From the NCBI GenBank assembly GCA_024741835.1, contig JAENRP010000384.1, positions 1-39,427 of the forward strand: a DNA stretch of 39,427 bases, given 5' to 3'. The notes beneath the pieces are model-generated. The model saw only the letters and a program-made list of their open reading frames with translations, made no database searches and had not been told where the DNA came from. Of this stretch, positions 30,130 through 39,427 are shown piece after piece (the first letter of the stretch is position 1; the number at the start of each line of letters is the position of its first letter). This DNA is from Diplocarpon mali. Lineage: Eukaryota; Ascomycota; Leotiomycetes; Helotiales; Drepanopezizaceae. The position numbers and the translations under genes were made by a program.

Positions 30130-30327
30130 TATAGTGCGGTCGGCTGGAGGGCCTTTATTAGGTCGCTTAAGAGGCTCACTAATATAGATGAAGATAATTG
30201 ATTGTATTATTATCTAGTGTATATCTAGTAAGGAGACTTCGGAAAGAAAAGGGAGAGTCTATGACTCAGCAGGAGTCATATGGAGGGTCTTCAGAATAAG
30301 TGGAGACTCCGCCCATTCTGTACGACA
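30130..30327 (-). repeat. 5' LTR of Copia-1
   Basis: 198 bases ending CTGTACGACA on the plus strand, followed by TATTA (30328-30332). The differences from 22756-22953 that I compared are transitions. Confidence 0.95.
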
Positions 30328-30332
30328 TATTA
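30328..30332. repeat. Right target-site duplication of Copia-1 (TATTA)
   Basis: Identical to 22751-22755. Using only one copy joins the Copia-2 pol frame. Confidence 0.93.
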
Positions 30333-33300
30333 TTACTTATAGCCCTCTTAAGAAGTATTAACTAGTTCCAGCCTTTAGCCTTAGCCCTTTTATCGCATAT
30401 ATACTATATCCCCTTCCTAGGAAATAATACACCTATTAAAAGCTAGTAATTCAGTGCTTAATAAGTACTATATTAGCTTTATAAGGAATCCTACCCTTTT
30501 AATCTCGTCCTCCTCCTTTTTCAAGAAGTCTACTTCTTTAAGTATCAAAGTATCGTCTATTTATATTCCTACTATATCGAAAAAGGGAGAAGTGCTTAAG
30601 GTTAATAATAAATAGGAGTTATAAGTTGAGTTGGCTATACTAAGATTACTACAATAGTACTTATAATAAGTGCTAAACTAGTGGTTTCCTAATTTAGGAA
30701 TGCCATAAAGTAGCAGCACTACTTTAAAGACCGTACTTATAAGGAACAGCTTAGCGATATCTTATAAAGGAAATACAAATATATCGCATAGTAGCTTTAA
30801 AGCTGCCTAGGTATACACTTATATAATATCCTATAGGCTAAGAATGCCTTCCTTACCCTATTTTTTAAAGTATTCCCAGATTAATACTAAAAGTGATACT
30901 AAAAGGCATTAGCTTGCTTATTAAATAGTTAGGGATTAAGTGATTATACCTTCCTCCTTTTTACTAATATTATTCTAAGCCTATACAACTAGGCGTGATT
31001 TCTCAAATAGATAATCTATCTCCTTCCCCTTTATCTTATCAACTATTCTCGATTTGAAGATCCTCTTGCCTTTTATAGCAAGGTCATTTTTATTTATTAG
31101 TACAAATACCCTTCTATTTATTAGCCCTTAGTACTCCTTTAGGCGAGATTGCTAAAAAGGGCGCCTAGGAGTAGTAATCTTGCCTTTTGCTTATAGCTTC
31201 TACAACAGTTCCTAGTCCCTATTCTCCTTCTCTATTAGGAATACCTCTGATTTGGCCATATATAGCTTATTATCTACTTTAAAGGATATCTATATCTTAG
31301 TATTATAATTATTATCGATTATAGGAAGGCTGGAAATAGGCTTAATAAAAGGAACCTCTACTCTTAGTAATTGCTTACAGCTATTAAGTTGCGGCTCAAT
31401 TAAGTAAGAGGGCTCTACTTCTTTATTAATATCAGTTACATTCTACTCTCTTTCGATAGTCGTTCGATCCTTGGATTTAGTTCCTTTAGTTTCCTTTAAG
31501 CAGTTTTCTTTATTATTAATTTTAAATAGGCGTACGCTTATCGACCTAAAGTGCTTTATTTTACCGCTAATATTAACTATATAGGTTTCATTCTCTAAGC
31601 CTAAGAACTCAAATAGGCCTATCTATCCTCCCTTCTCTTAATATACTAATACTAGGTCTTTTAGCCTTAAATTATAAATATAAGTGGTTCTAAGGCCATT
31701 CCTTATACCTAAAGCGTTATTAACCTTGCGAGTAGTATAGATCTTCTTTACTTCCTTTATAGCCTTTTTAATTATTACTACCCTCTATTCTACTAACGGA
31801 TTTAGTAGATTTAGTTTAATTAGCCTTAGATATGCTTTGAAAACGAGCAAAGTGAGAATCATCCTATTAGGCCTTGCTATATCATTAACTACTTTAATAG
31901 CCATTTGCAGCCTTTTATTATCGCTTAATCAAGGGTGTTTAGCTATTATTATCTTAAAGGCATATCTTAAAAGGCGATAATACTATTCGACCTTGCCGAT
32001 AGAGTAGTGCGCCTCTATAGGAACTAGTTTAAAGGTTATTCCTATAGATCTTAGAGAGCTTTTAAACTCTGCTAAGTTAAAGTTAGTACTATAGTTGTAT
32101 ATTATAAAATCAAAAGGTTTAATATATGTATTTAGCTAAGCTAATTTAAGGGCTTGAAATACTACGTCGGCCGAATATGCTTCTATTCCCTTTTATAAGA
32201 ACCTTACGGCTTCAAATCCTATTGCTTTATTAATTATATAAAGGGCGTTCCTTCTACTAAACTAAGTAATATCAATATATATAGTATAATTAAAGTCGAT
32301 ATCGTCTTATAGGTTGAATCGGAATCTATAAGGAGCGTTGGCATAAAGTTAGTAGTATTAGTATATTTCCCTTACTCTTGCTATAATACTAGAGTCTATA
32401 TTATAACCGGCCTAGTTTAAAAGGTATTTAAAGCGCTTTACTAAAGGATGTCCGAATCTTTTATATAGCCTTCGGATCTCTATTTCTATTAAGTGGTATA
32501 TATTAATTATACCCTTTAAAGTTATTAGAAGTTGCTCTATTATATTAAGTAAGAGCTATAAGTGCCTGTATTTTCTAATAATTAAGTATTTCTCCTTACT
32601 AATTATAAGCAAATTGCGTAGATTATTGTATTTAGCTCCTATTTTATCTAATTATTGCAAGTAGATTAAAAATAGTATATCTGCCTTTATAATTAAGAAC
32701 TCTATAGGGCCTGCTAGTATTCGAACAGTTGTCTTACTAATTGCATTTTGCAAACCTACTTTAAAGGTAATTTTATGCTTTTCAGCGCCAAGTGGAACTA
32801 AAACTGCGTCTTATATATTTTATAAGGCTTTGAATTAGTTGATTCCTCTTATATTTTTATTTAAGGCGCCTATATTAATTAGGAATCCTTAGAAGAACTG
32901 ATCTATCTACTAGGTTATAAAGACCTTAGGGTCTATTTGTATCAGTTTATTAACCCTTATTATTAAAAGGTATTTAGCCTTCTGCTTTTTAAGCTGGTCA
33001 AGCACAGTTCTTAAGTTATACTCTTTTTTAAAAGCTAAGAATACTATAGTAAAGTTGATATTACTATCTTTAAGGTCGCTAATTGCTTGGTCCTCCTCTT
33101 TTAAAGACATTTCCTATTTATCCTTATCGGTCCTATTGCCTTTTAAATATGCTCCTTTATCTTCTTATAAGAGGTATGCCTTATATATTTTATCTATTAG
33201 CTTATACCCTTCGGCTTATTAGCTTGCTATATAGCAAGACTTCTAAGCGGCTCTTTCTTCTTTTAAGTGCTTACTATTATAGTAGTCCTTTTTCTAGTAT

Positions 33301-35209
33301 ATAATATACTTTATATAGTCTGGTTTTAATTAAAAGGTTATTCCTCTTTTATTACCTTAGGTAAACTTTATCTTTCTATTTAAAAAGTGCGCTATAGATT
33401 GCCCTTACTCCTTAGCCAAATGATATTAGGGTTTATTAGTAGCAGAACTAAGGTGCTAGGATTTGAATAGTCTATCTTAGGCAACTACTTTTGCGCAAGC
33501 CTATAAGCTATCTAATAGAGCTAAGAATATCGCTAATAGCTTAAAAAGTGCCATTTGGAATAGCTAATTCCTAGAAACACCTTATATAAGTCTATCTTTA
33601 ATCGATCGATCGTTCCTTATACTAGCATATAGGCCTAATTGCAAGTTTTGCAACTCCTTAATATAATTCTTAAGTTAGGTTAAGATCGGTTTCCCCCTTT
33701 AATAGTTCTCTTATCGGAATAGGTCAAATGTCAGCTGAAACCACCTCCTTAAGAATCTGCTACTTCTCTCTTCAGTCTTATAATTAGCCCGAATAGCCTC
33801 TACTAGCTTAGCAAACTTGAAGTTCTTATTTTATAAGTACTAATAGTAGTATATTAAGGCTGAGTCTTATAGTATAAATAGAAAGGCTCTATACTATATA
33901 TTCTAATCTACTAAGGCTCTTTAGTATAAATTGGCAAATATATAAAGCTTTTTATTAAGGTGATCTTTTCCGCTTAAGTACTAAGTCTCTTTAATATATA
34001 TCTTACTCAGATTTATAAGGGTTTTGGCCTGATCTAAAGTCAAAGGTTTTATAATATACTAGGATAGTTAAGTATCGCTTTAATTAAGGTCTAAAAGCGC
34101 TCCTAAACCCCTCCCTATAGCAAAGGGTAGTAATAATCCGTCTCTTAATTAGATCGGCAGTATTAGTATTAGATTTAAGATCTCTAAGTATTATAAGACT
34201 AAGGTTCATCCTAACTAAGGTTGATATAGTATTCTTTTAAAGTTATATTATTCGGTTATTTATCTTAGAGTGTCTGCTTTATATAGGTTATCTTATAAAG
34301 TATTATTATATCTAGGGTGTCCTTACTAAAGCGAGTCTTAGCATAGTGTCTCCTATTTAGCTATAGTAACCCTTCGAGCAGGTGGCTTGCTTATTTGTAT
34401 AGATTCGGCAAATTCTAAGGTAGACCTTATTCTATATCTCGGAGATTATACTATAACTGAGTTTAGTACTTCTTAAGTCTATGACTTTAGCTAGTCTTCT
34501 AGCTACTCGTTTCCTTCTTAGTATACTATATTAAAAAGTGCCTAGCCGATCGAAATGCCCTTTTTACGCTAAATGTATACTCTATAATACCAAAGGTCGT
34601 CTCTTAAGCGTTATCGAACGTCCTTATCTAGCGATTTAAAGTCGCTAACTATCTAATCTTAAAACTCCTTTTAAAAGTCCTTAGTAAGGTATAACCCTCT
34701 CCTTTTACTATCTTATAATATCTTTCGGAAGTTCTTTATATATTGATCTTTTAGTCTAAAGGCCTCTTCGCTAGGTTAATCCTCTTAAGGTCTTATATCC
34801 CTTTTAAGGTCCCTTAATATCTAAGGTTACTTTAGATTAAGCGGCATTAGTAGTCCCCCTTTAATCATTTCCTAATATTGTCTAAATATTACTCTATGCC
34901 CTAATAGGGTCTGAAAGAAGTCTGATATAATCGTATTTTATATATTATTATACTATTATCTAATTATAGTTAGGATACCAATTGCACTTCGGTTTTGCCC
35001 TAATTGTAATGCGTAATAGAACGCAGGTAGAAAAGGATAGTATCTACTTTTAAAGTAATAACTTTAGCTCAATTTGCGTACCTTTCGCCTTTTCCCCTCT
35101 AGTGGTAACTAATATTACTTTATACGTTTAAGTTAGTATTTAAGGTAAGCTGGAAATATAATTAAGTACTCTTTAAATTAAGAAAGAATTCTTCAGTTTA
35201 ATAACCTTA
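30333..35209 (-). pseudogene. Copia-2 gag-pol, 5' part (gag, integrase, reverse transcriptase)
   Basis: Minus strand, many in-frame stops. The gag-like part is at about 35000-33100 and includes a stop-free piece at 32910-33110. The pre-integrase region follows (IEIEIRRLYKRFGHPLVKRF near 32440-32500) and then integrase (DIDFNYTIYIDITQF near 32250, YNYSTNFN near 32090, EAHYSIGKVE near 32000, then the C-terminal block with EKGG and LENETYIVNISGK near 31560-31650). Reverse transcriptase runs from about 31100 (SRIVDKIKGKEID), through GIPKLGNHQFSTYY near 30670-30710 and the catalytic IDDT at about 30549-30560, to the junction at 30333, where the frame continues at 22750. The region above about 34900 to the 5' LTR is leader. 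Stops and frame changes show it is inactive. Confidence 0.83.
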
Positions 35210-35214
35210 CTATC

Positions 35215-35409
35215 TGTTGAGATGGGTGATACAGCCATCACTCCGATGTATTGTCATATGACCCTACTGCTTAGTCAGTAGGATATTGACACGTATATAG
35301 CTATAGGGAAGAAAGGGGTAACCTTCCTTCCCTAACTCTTACTAATATATCGACCATCGACCTCTAGAAGCCTCCTTTACCTACTGCGCCGACTCACTTA
35401 AGCTCAATA
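35215..35409. mobile_element. Solo LTR of the Copia-4 family inside the Copia-2 leader
   Basis: 195 bases beginning TGTTGAGATGGG, colinear and equal in length with the Copia-4 LTR at 37523-37717. It is flanked by perfect CTATC duplications (35210-35214 and 35410-35414) and carries no internal sequence, so it is a solo LTR. Its orientation is that of the plus strand. It keeps more CpA and TpG than the Copia-4 LTR. Confidence 0.92.
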
Positions 35410-35441
35410 CTATCTATAGTAAAGGTGCTACTACTAATTAG

Positions 35442-35740
35442 TATAGGTTCTATACTAGTAATTAATATTCATATGAATATAGTTAAGTACTTATTATTAA
35501 AAAGAATCTATTATAATATCTATCTATCTCTATATAATTGAGATAGTACCTTTATACTTATAAATATCCTTCCTCCTATAGTCCCTCTTAGCCGTATATA
35601 GATATCCTTCTAAAGTCCTCTGGCTAAATAGCTGTCTGAAATATATACGAAACCCCTTATATCGCATATGGTACAGCTGTATAGGATGACCCTAGGAACG
35701 AGGGCAGCTTGCCTCCTGCATAGGAATCTGCGTACTAACA
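35442..35740 (-). repeat. 5' LTR of Copia-2
   Basis: 299 bases, direct repeat of 19958-20256, starting TATAGGTTC and ending CTAACA on the plus strand, followed by the CTATT duplication. A primer-binding site like that of Copia-1 was not found next to it. Confidence 0.9.
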
Positions 35741-35745
35741 CTATT
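35741..35745. repeat. Right target-site duplication of Copia-2 (CTATT)
   Basis: Identical to 19953-19957. Removing one copy joins the Copia-3 integrase frame. Confidence 0.92.
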
Positions 35746-37522
35746 AGAAGGAGGTATAACCCTAGAACCTTCACCTGCTTATAAGCACAGTTTAAATAGC
35801 GTCGTCGAACGTTAGATATACGAAATTATAAAAATAGCTCGCTCTTGCATATACGACGCCAAGATGAACAGCTATATATAGTGCTACGCTATGGAGTAGG
35901 CCTATAGGCTGAAGAATAGGAGGCCTACGAAGGCTCTACCTTTTAGAGAGCTGAAAGGCCTAACTCTATTAGAGGCGTACTTAAAACGTACTAAAAATCT
36001 CTTAAAAATCAGAGTATTTAGGTCTAGGGCGTTCCTATTAAATAATAGAGGAAATGGCCTAGGTAAGTTCGAGTCAAGAACTATAATAGGAGCTTGGATA
36101 CTCGTAGGTATAACAAGCTCAAAGACGTATAAGCTATTAAATGTCGAGACTTTAAAAGAACTAATATCTGCTAATATCAAATTTGACAAATACTCAATGT
36201 ATAATATAAGAGAAGTACAACTGCAGGAAAGACCTCAGAATAAGAGGCTAGCACAAGGTGCTATAAGCTTAATAAGACCTATAAGGCCAGTAGATATTAC
36301 TAAAAGACCTCTTATAAGAGTTACAGAAAGGCCAGTATATAAAACTGAGAGAGTATATGGTATTAAAAGACCTATAACGTTAGAGTCGTTAGAAAACAGG
36401 CAGATTAGCAATAAAGCTGAAGTAAGAGGTACTAAACCTCAAAGGGTAATAGAAAACATCCCTAAAGCGTCTAATCAACGCGTTTTAAAGCAAATAGAGA
36501 CTCCTACCTTATAGTATAGTAGGAAGCTAAAGCTAAAATGAGTATTTAGCGAGATTAATACTTAAGAGAGTGCATTAACCTCTATAGGAAATTAACCAAC
36601 TATTCCTATAGAGGTAATATTAGTATATAACGTATTAAGTCAAAATCTAAAAGAATAGAGAGAAGCAATACTAAGTGAATTCGAAGCTATAAAATCAGCA
36701 GGAACCTTTAAAATAATATTAGGTAAACCTCTTATTAAAAGAAAGCTAATAAAATCGAGATTAGTTCTGCGAAATAAGATTATAAATAGAGTATTAGTAA
36801 AAAGGAAGGCTCAAATCGTATTAAAAGGCTATAAGCAATAGTATAAGGTAGATTACTTCAATACTTTTGCTAGCGTTATTAGGCATATAACTCTATAAGT
36901 TCTACTCGCCTTTGCAGCCTCAAGAGACCTAGAAATCGAGCAAATCGACATCGATATAGCCTTCTTAAACGCGTACTTAGCTAAAGACGTATATATGGCA
37001 CTACTAGACGATGAATGCGACCTATTCTATAAATTATACCCTTAACTTTGCGGAAAACAAGCCTATATTAAGCTTCTTAAGTCATTATACGGCCTAAAAT
37101 AAGCACCTCGAGAATAGTAGCTACTAGTTAAAGATAAAATAGAGAAGGCTGGCCTATAAAGCGCTAAAGCAGATCCAAATCTATTTATATAGGAAAATCA
37201 AGCTAATAATACAATTGCATATATATTAGTCTTTATAGATAATATGCTAATTATTGGAAAACAATAAGATTGCGATTACCTTAAAAAGAAGATTCTTAAT
37301 ACTTAGAAAGGAAAAGACCTAAGGCTAATTAGCACCTTTATTAGAATATAAGTTAAACGAGATCGCAAGGCTAGAACGCTACGAATTTACTAAACAGACT
37401 ATATTAAGAAGATTCTTAATAGATTTAGGATAGCTAATTGCAAAGGGAATAACTTGCCAGCCTTAGCTAATACAGTATTAAGGAAATTAGGTATAGATAA
37501 AGCTTATACTAATAAGCTACTA
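35746..37522 (+). pseudogene. Copia-3 gag-pol, 3' half (rest of integrase, reverse transcriptase)
   Basis: Continues the frame that stops at 19957. Integrase: SLNSVVER near 35795, the block YAMEAYRLKNRRPTKALPF around 35887-35945 (with one stop inside), RVFRSRAFLL near 36015, and a long stop-free C-terminal linker to 36514. Reverse transcriptase follows: EFEAIKSAGTFK near 36680-36710, QIDIDIAFLNAYLAKDVYMAL near 36941-37003, SLYGLK near 37083, the catalytic FIDNML near 37231-37248, and DYIKKILNRF near 37398-37430. The whole 1.78 kb stays in one frame; the lesions are stop codons only. It is cut at 37522 by the Copia-4 LTR, so the RNase H part is outside the window. Confidence 0.87.
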
Positions 37523-37717
37523 TGTTGAGATAGGTGATATAGCCATCACTCCGATGTATTGTTATATGACCCTACTGCTTAGTCAGTAGGATATTGATAC
37601 GTATATAGCTATAGGGAAGAAAGGGGTAACCTTCCTTCCTTAACTCTTACTAATATATCGACTATCGACCTTTAGAAGCCTCCTTTACCTATTATACTAA
37701 CTCACTTAAGCTTAATA
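37523..37717 (+). repeat. 5' LTR of Copia-4
   Basis: 195 bases, TGTTGAGATAGG to CTTAATA. Colinear with the solo LTR at 35215-35409; the differences I compared are transitions, mostly CpA to TpA or TpG to TpA. Confidence 0.9.
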
Positions 37718-37731
37718 GGTTATAAGCCTTA
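37718..37731 (+). promoter_or_regulatory. Primer-binding site of Copia-4, half-tRNA type
   Basis: GGTTATAAGCC directly abuts the LTR. It equals the complement of the initiator-methionine tRNA anticodon stem-loop (GGTTATGAGCC) apart from one G to A, and matches the site of Copia-1. Confidence 0.6.
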
Positions 37732-38099
37732 GATAGACCGATAATAGATTATTAACTTCCTTTAGAAAGCACTTATACTACAACTATTAGTAGGAAGTTG
37801 AATAAGACTTATAGTAAGAGGCAAGCAATCGGCGAATAAGAGGTATAATTCCCTATTTAATTAACTTGTATTGCAAAAGGTGTGATTCCTTGCTTTATAA
37901 CTCCTTTAGTATTATAAGAGGTATGATTCCTTGCTTTACTATATTTCATAGGAGGTATGATTCCTTATATTATAGCCTAAAAACCCTTTTCGATAAGAGG
38001 ACTTCCTCCCTATTTAATACTTCTATAATACCTGCTATTTAATCATTTCGACTTTTCGATAGGAGGAATGACTTTAACTATTTAATTTATTTGATTTTA

Positions 38100-39427
38100 A
38101 ATGCAATTCTATTTGAAACAGCAATAGCTTCCGATTCCGATCGAAATACTAGACTTAAAGATATTTAACTCTCTTAAAAGAACTAGTAATAATAGTTCGA
38201 TGATTTAAAGCTTTACTTCGAAAGCAAAGGTATAGAAATGGCGATTTAAAAGACACTTATTAAATACGCGAGAATAGCCTCTTATACTCCCTTTACTAAT
38301 TCGTCTACTTCTACTTTAATAGCTAATACAACTACTAAGGATTTATTAGATATATTAAATAAGCTTAGCTTAAGAGCTTTAGTAAATAATAACCGAGAAT
38401 CCTAAAGGCAGATTTTAAATATAGAAAAGGAGAAGGAGTATAAGCTGGCCTTAGCTAAATGCAAGCTTAAGATCAATAGAGGTTTAAGCGATAAAGATTG
38501 AGATTTTATTTAAGTTTATAATAATATAAAGATAAGATAGGATACCTTAAAGGTAAAATACTCTTATATAACTGCCTTTAATACCTAGCATCTATTATAG
38601 TAGATCACTTTATTTTAATATAAAAAAGATAAAGATAGTAAGGATATAAATATAAATATAGACTCTACTTAATCTATACTATATAAAATAAAAAGGAGAG
38701 TAAAAGCCGCAGATCCTAAGATAGCTATGACTTTTAAAGAAACTCAGCTTTTTAGTTTCCTACTTAATAGCCTCCCTCTTAAGTTTACTATTATAAAATA
38801 ATCTCTTCTTATTTAACCTAACCTTAAGATCTATAAGAAGATCGACCTCCTTTAAACTATTAAGTAAGACCTTAAAGGACACTTTGAATTGGCAAATGCT
38901 ATATTATAGGGCAACGATAAGCCTAAGAAGAGGAAGGAGCATAGAATAGGCCTTTAAGCTCATTAGGGATACTACTTCTATAATAGTACTTATAATATTA
39001 CTAATTATAAAGTTAAAAGGCAACTGATTAATATAATCGCTAGCTTTAATATTAAGAAGCAATTAAAGCAGAAGTTAAAAAGCAAACTGCCCTTATCTTA
39101 CCAAAGGCCGCAACTATTAAAGAAAGGCAAAGGAAAAGGCTATTTAGCCAAAACTTTAGCAAATACCTTTAATAATAATAGTAGGTTATTTAAACCTAAA
39201 TCCACTTCTAATAATTTAAACGATAATTATAATAAAGATGCTTATATTTTAAAAGCCGATCTTTATAAGATCCTTGAATCCGATTAGTATAGTAATATTA
39301 ATTATATAGTATATATAATTAATAAACCCTACCTATTTAAAGGCCCGCTTATTAAAATAAAAAGGCGCTTTATTAAGGTTAGTAGTAGAAGGTTATATAT
39401 AAACTTAATAGGTATAGTAGAGATGAA
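38100..39427 (+). pseudogene. Copia-4 gag and start of protease, inactivated and cut by the window edge
   Basis: A plus-strand frame from about 38100 carries gag-like sequence: FDDLKLYFESKGIEMAI near 38199-38250, TFKETQLFSFLLNSLPLKF at about 38731-38787, and IYKKIDLL with DLKGHFELANAI near 38831-38910. A decayed zinc knuckle (YYFYNSTYNITNY) is near 38971-39009, where Tyr probably replaces Cys by G to A. A Lys/Gly-rich stretch then leads into a protease-like start with YLFKGPLIKIKRRF near 39331-39375. Stops are TAA/TAG/TGA without frame changes. The true start codon is unclear. Confidence 0.75.

Larger units (their letters stand above)
22756..30327 (-). mobile_element. Copia-1: complete 7.57-kb Ty1/copia retrotransposon with 198-bp LTRs
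   Basis: Direct LTRs of exactly 198 bp (22756-22953 and 30130-30327) and a perfect TATTA duplication define both ends. In element orientation (minus strand) the order is 5' LTR, primer-binding site next to the LTR, gag from ATG 30103, zinc knuckle, protease region, integrase, reverse transcriptase, RNase H, and a 1.45-kb 3' region with a GC-rich tract. The purine motif AGAGGGTA just before the 3' LTR is a likely polypurine tract. Coding parts are full of TAA/TAG and cannot be functional. It is inserted in the pol gene of Copia-2. Confidence 0.95.
19958..35740 (-). mobile_element. Copia-2: Ty1/copia retrotransposon with 299-bp LTRs, itself carrying Copia-1 and a solo LTR
   Basis: Two direct 299-bp LTRs (19958-20256 and 35442-35740) are flanked by CTATT on the outer sides. 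The coding order on the minus strand is gag-like region, integrase, reverse transcriptase, RNase H. Subtracting Copia-1 plus its duplication (22756-30332) and the solo LTR plus its duplication (35215-35414) leaves about 8.0 kb of Copia-2 sequence. The element also has about 1.75 kb between the end of pol (22012) and the 3' LTR, more than pol-only copia elements need. The LTR differences I compared are transitions. Confidence 0.92.
17750..37522 (+). mobile_element. Copia-3: Ty1/copia retrotransposon, split by the Copia-2 nest and cut by Copia-4
   Basis: This is the oldest layer of the AT-rich block. Its own sequence is 17750-19957 plus 35746-37522. It starts with TGTTAGAAATATACAAGG at 17750, a typical copia LTR start. 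One gag-pol frame follows: gag, Gly/Arg-rich segment, zinc knuckle, protease, integrase, then (after Copia-2) the rest of integrase and reverse transcriptase. Copia-2 lies inside the integrase with target duplication CTATT (19953-19957 and 35741-35745). Copia-4 interrupts the element again at 37523, so RNase H and the 3' LTR are displaced beyond the window. The base flank ATGAC (17745-17749) is the expected target duplication of Copia-3 itself. Many stop codons make it inactive. Confidence 0.88.
37523..39427 (+). mobile_element. Copia-4: 5' part of a Ty1/copia retrotransposon, running off the right edge
   Basis: Starts with a 195-bp LTR, a primer-binding site and a long leader, followed by gag in a single frame to the end of the window. 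It lies inside the reverse transcriptase-RNase H part of Copia-3. The five bases TACTA (37518-37522) should be its target duplication and should recur after its 3' LTR beyond the window. A solo LTR of the same family is at 35215-35409. Confidence 0.85.

Noticed and set aside
34960..35000. ATTGGTATCC near 34976-34985 as a Copia-2 primer-binding site
   Set aside because: It lies more than 250 bp from the 5' LTR even after removing the solo LTR, too far for a primer-binding site.
1..39427. CRISPR arrays, bacterial operons, riboswitches or secondary-metabolite clusters
   Set aside because: The genome is fungal, the repeats are microsatellites or LTRs, and no synthase, transporter or regulator cluster is present.

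Overview
The window looks like a chromosome segment of a filamentous ascomycete (Pezizomycotina). The evidence is short spliced introns with GTRAGT donors, a CTAAC or CTGAC branch site and a CAG acceptor, fungal families (2EXR, DUF1996 plus WSC), and a 21.7 kb AT-rich block whose retrotransposons carry the C:G to T:A transition pattern of repeat-induced point mutation (RIP). I cannot name the species.

Left part (1-17749), ordinary composition. A truncated Tc1/mariner-type remnant sits at the left edge, followed by several simple repeats. A GC-rich stretch holds a small single-pass membrane protein gene (1551-2102). A badly broken 2EXR-family pseudogene lies at 4549-5866, next to a large CT-rich microsatellite. 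An intact, spliced 2EXR gene (7031-8010, minus) diverges from a PLP-dependent L-serine/L-threonine dehydratase gene (8514-9839, plus). Downstream are a 197-bp solo LTR (10237-10433), a doubtful spliced acidic-protein gene (11245-12517), and a secreted DUF1996-WSC protein gene (12899-14671, minus). I see no convincing gene in 15218-17749.

Right part (17750-39427), AT-rich and full of stop codons. It is a nest of Ty1/copia LTR retrotransposons that can be taken apart base by base. Copia-3 (plus strand) starts at 17750 and is split inside its integrase by Copia-2 (19958-35740, minus, 299-bp LTRs, target duplication CTATT). Copia-2 is split between reverse transcriptase and RNase H by Copia-1 (22756-30327, minus, 198-bp LTRs, target duplication TATTA). 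A 195-bp solo LTR of a fourth family (35215-35409, target duplication CTATC) sits in the Copia-2 leader. A full-length-looking member of that fourth family, Copia-4, begins at 37523 inside the Copia-3 pol gene and runs off the right edge. Removing each insertion and one copy of its target duplication joins the interrupted host reading frame exactly.

The most unusual signal is in the 3' parts of Copia-1 and Copia-2. Both carry 1.5-1.8 kb beyond RNase H with a decayed coding-like frame on the opposite strand, running tail-to-tail with pol and holding a similar cysteine/tyrosine-spaced motif. Copia-1 and Copia-4 also share a primer-binding site that matches the anticodon stem-loop of initiator-methionine tRNA, that is, half-tRNA priming.
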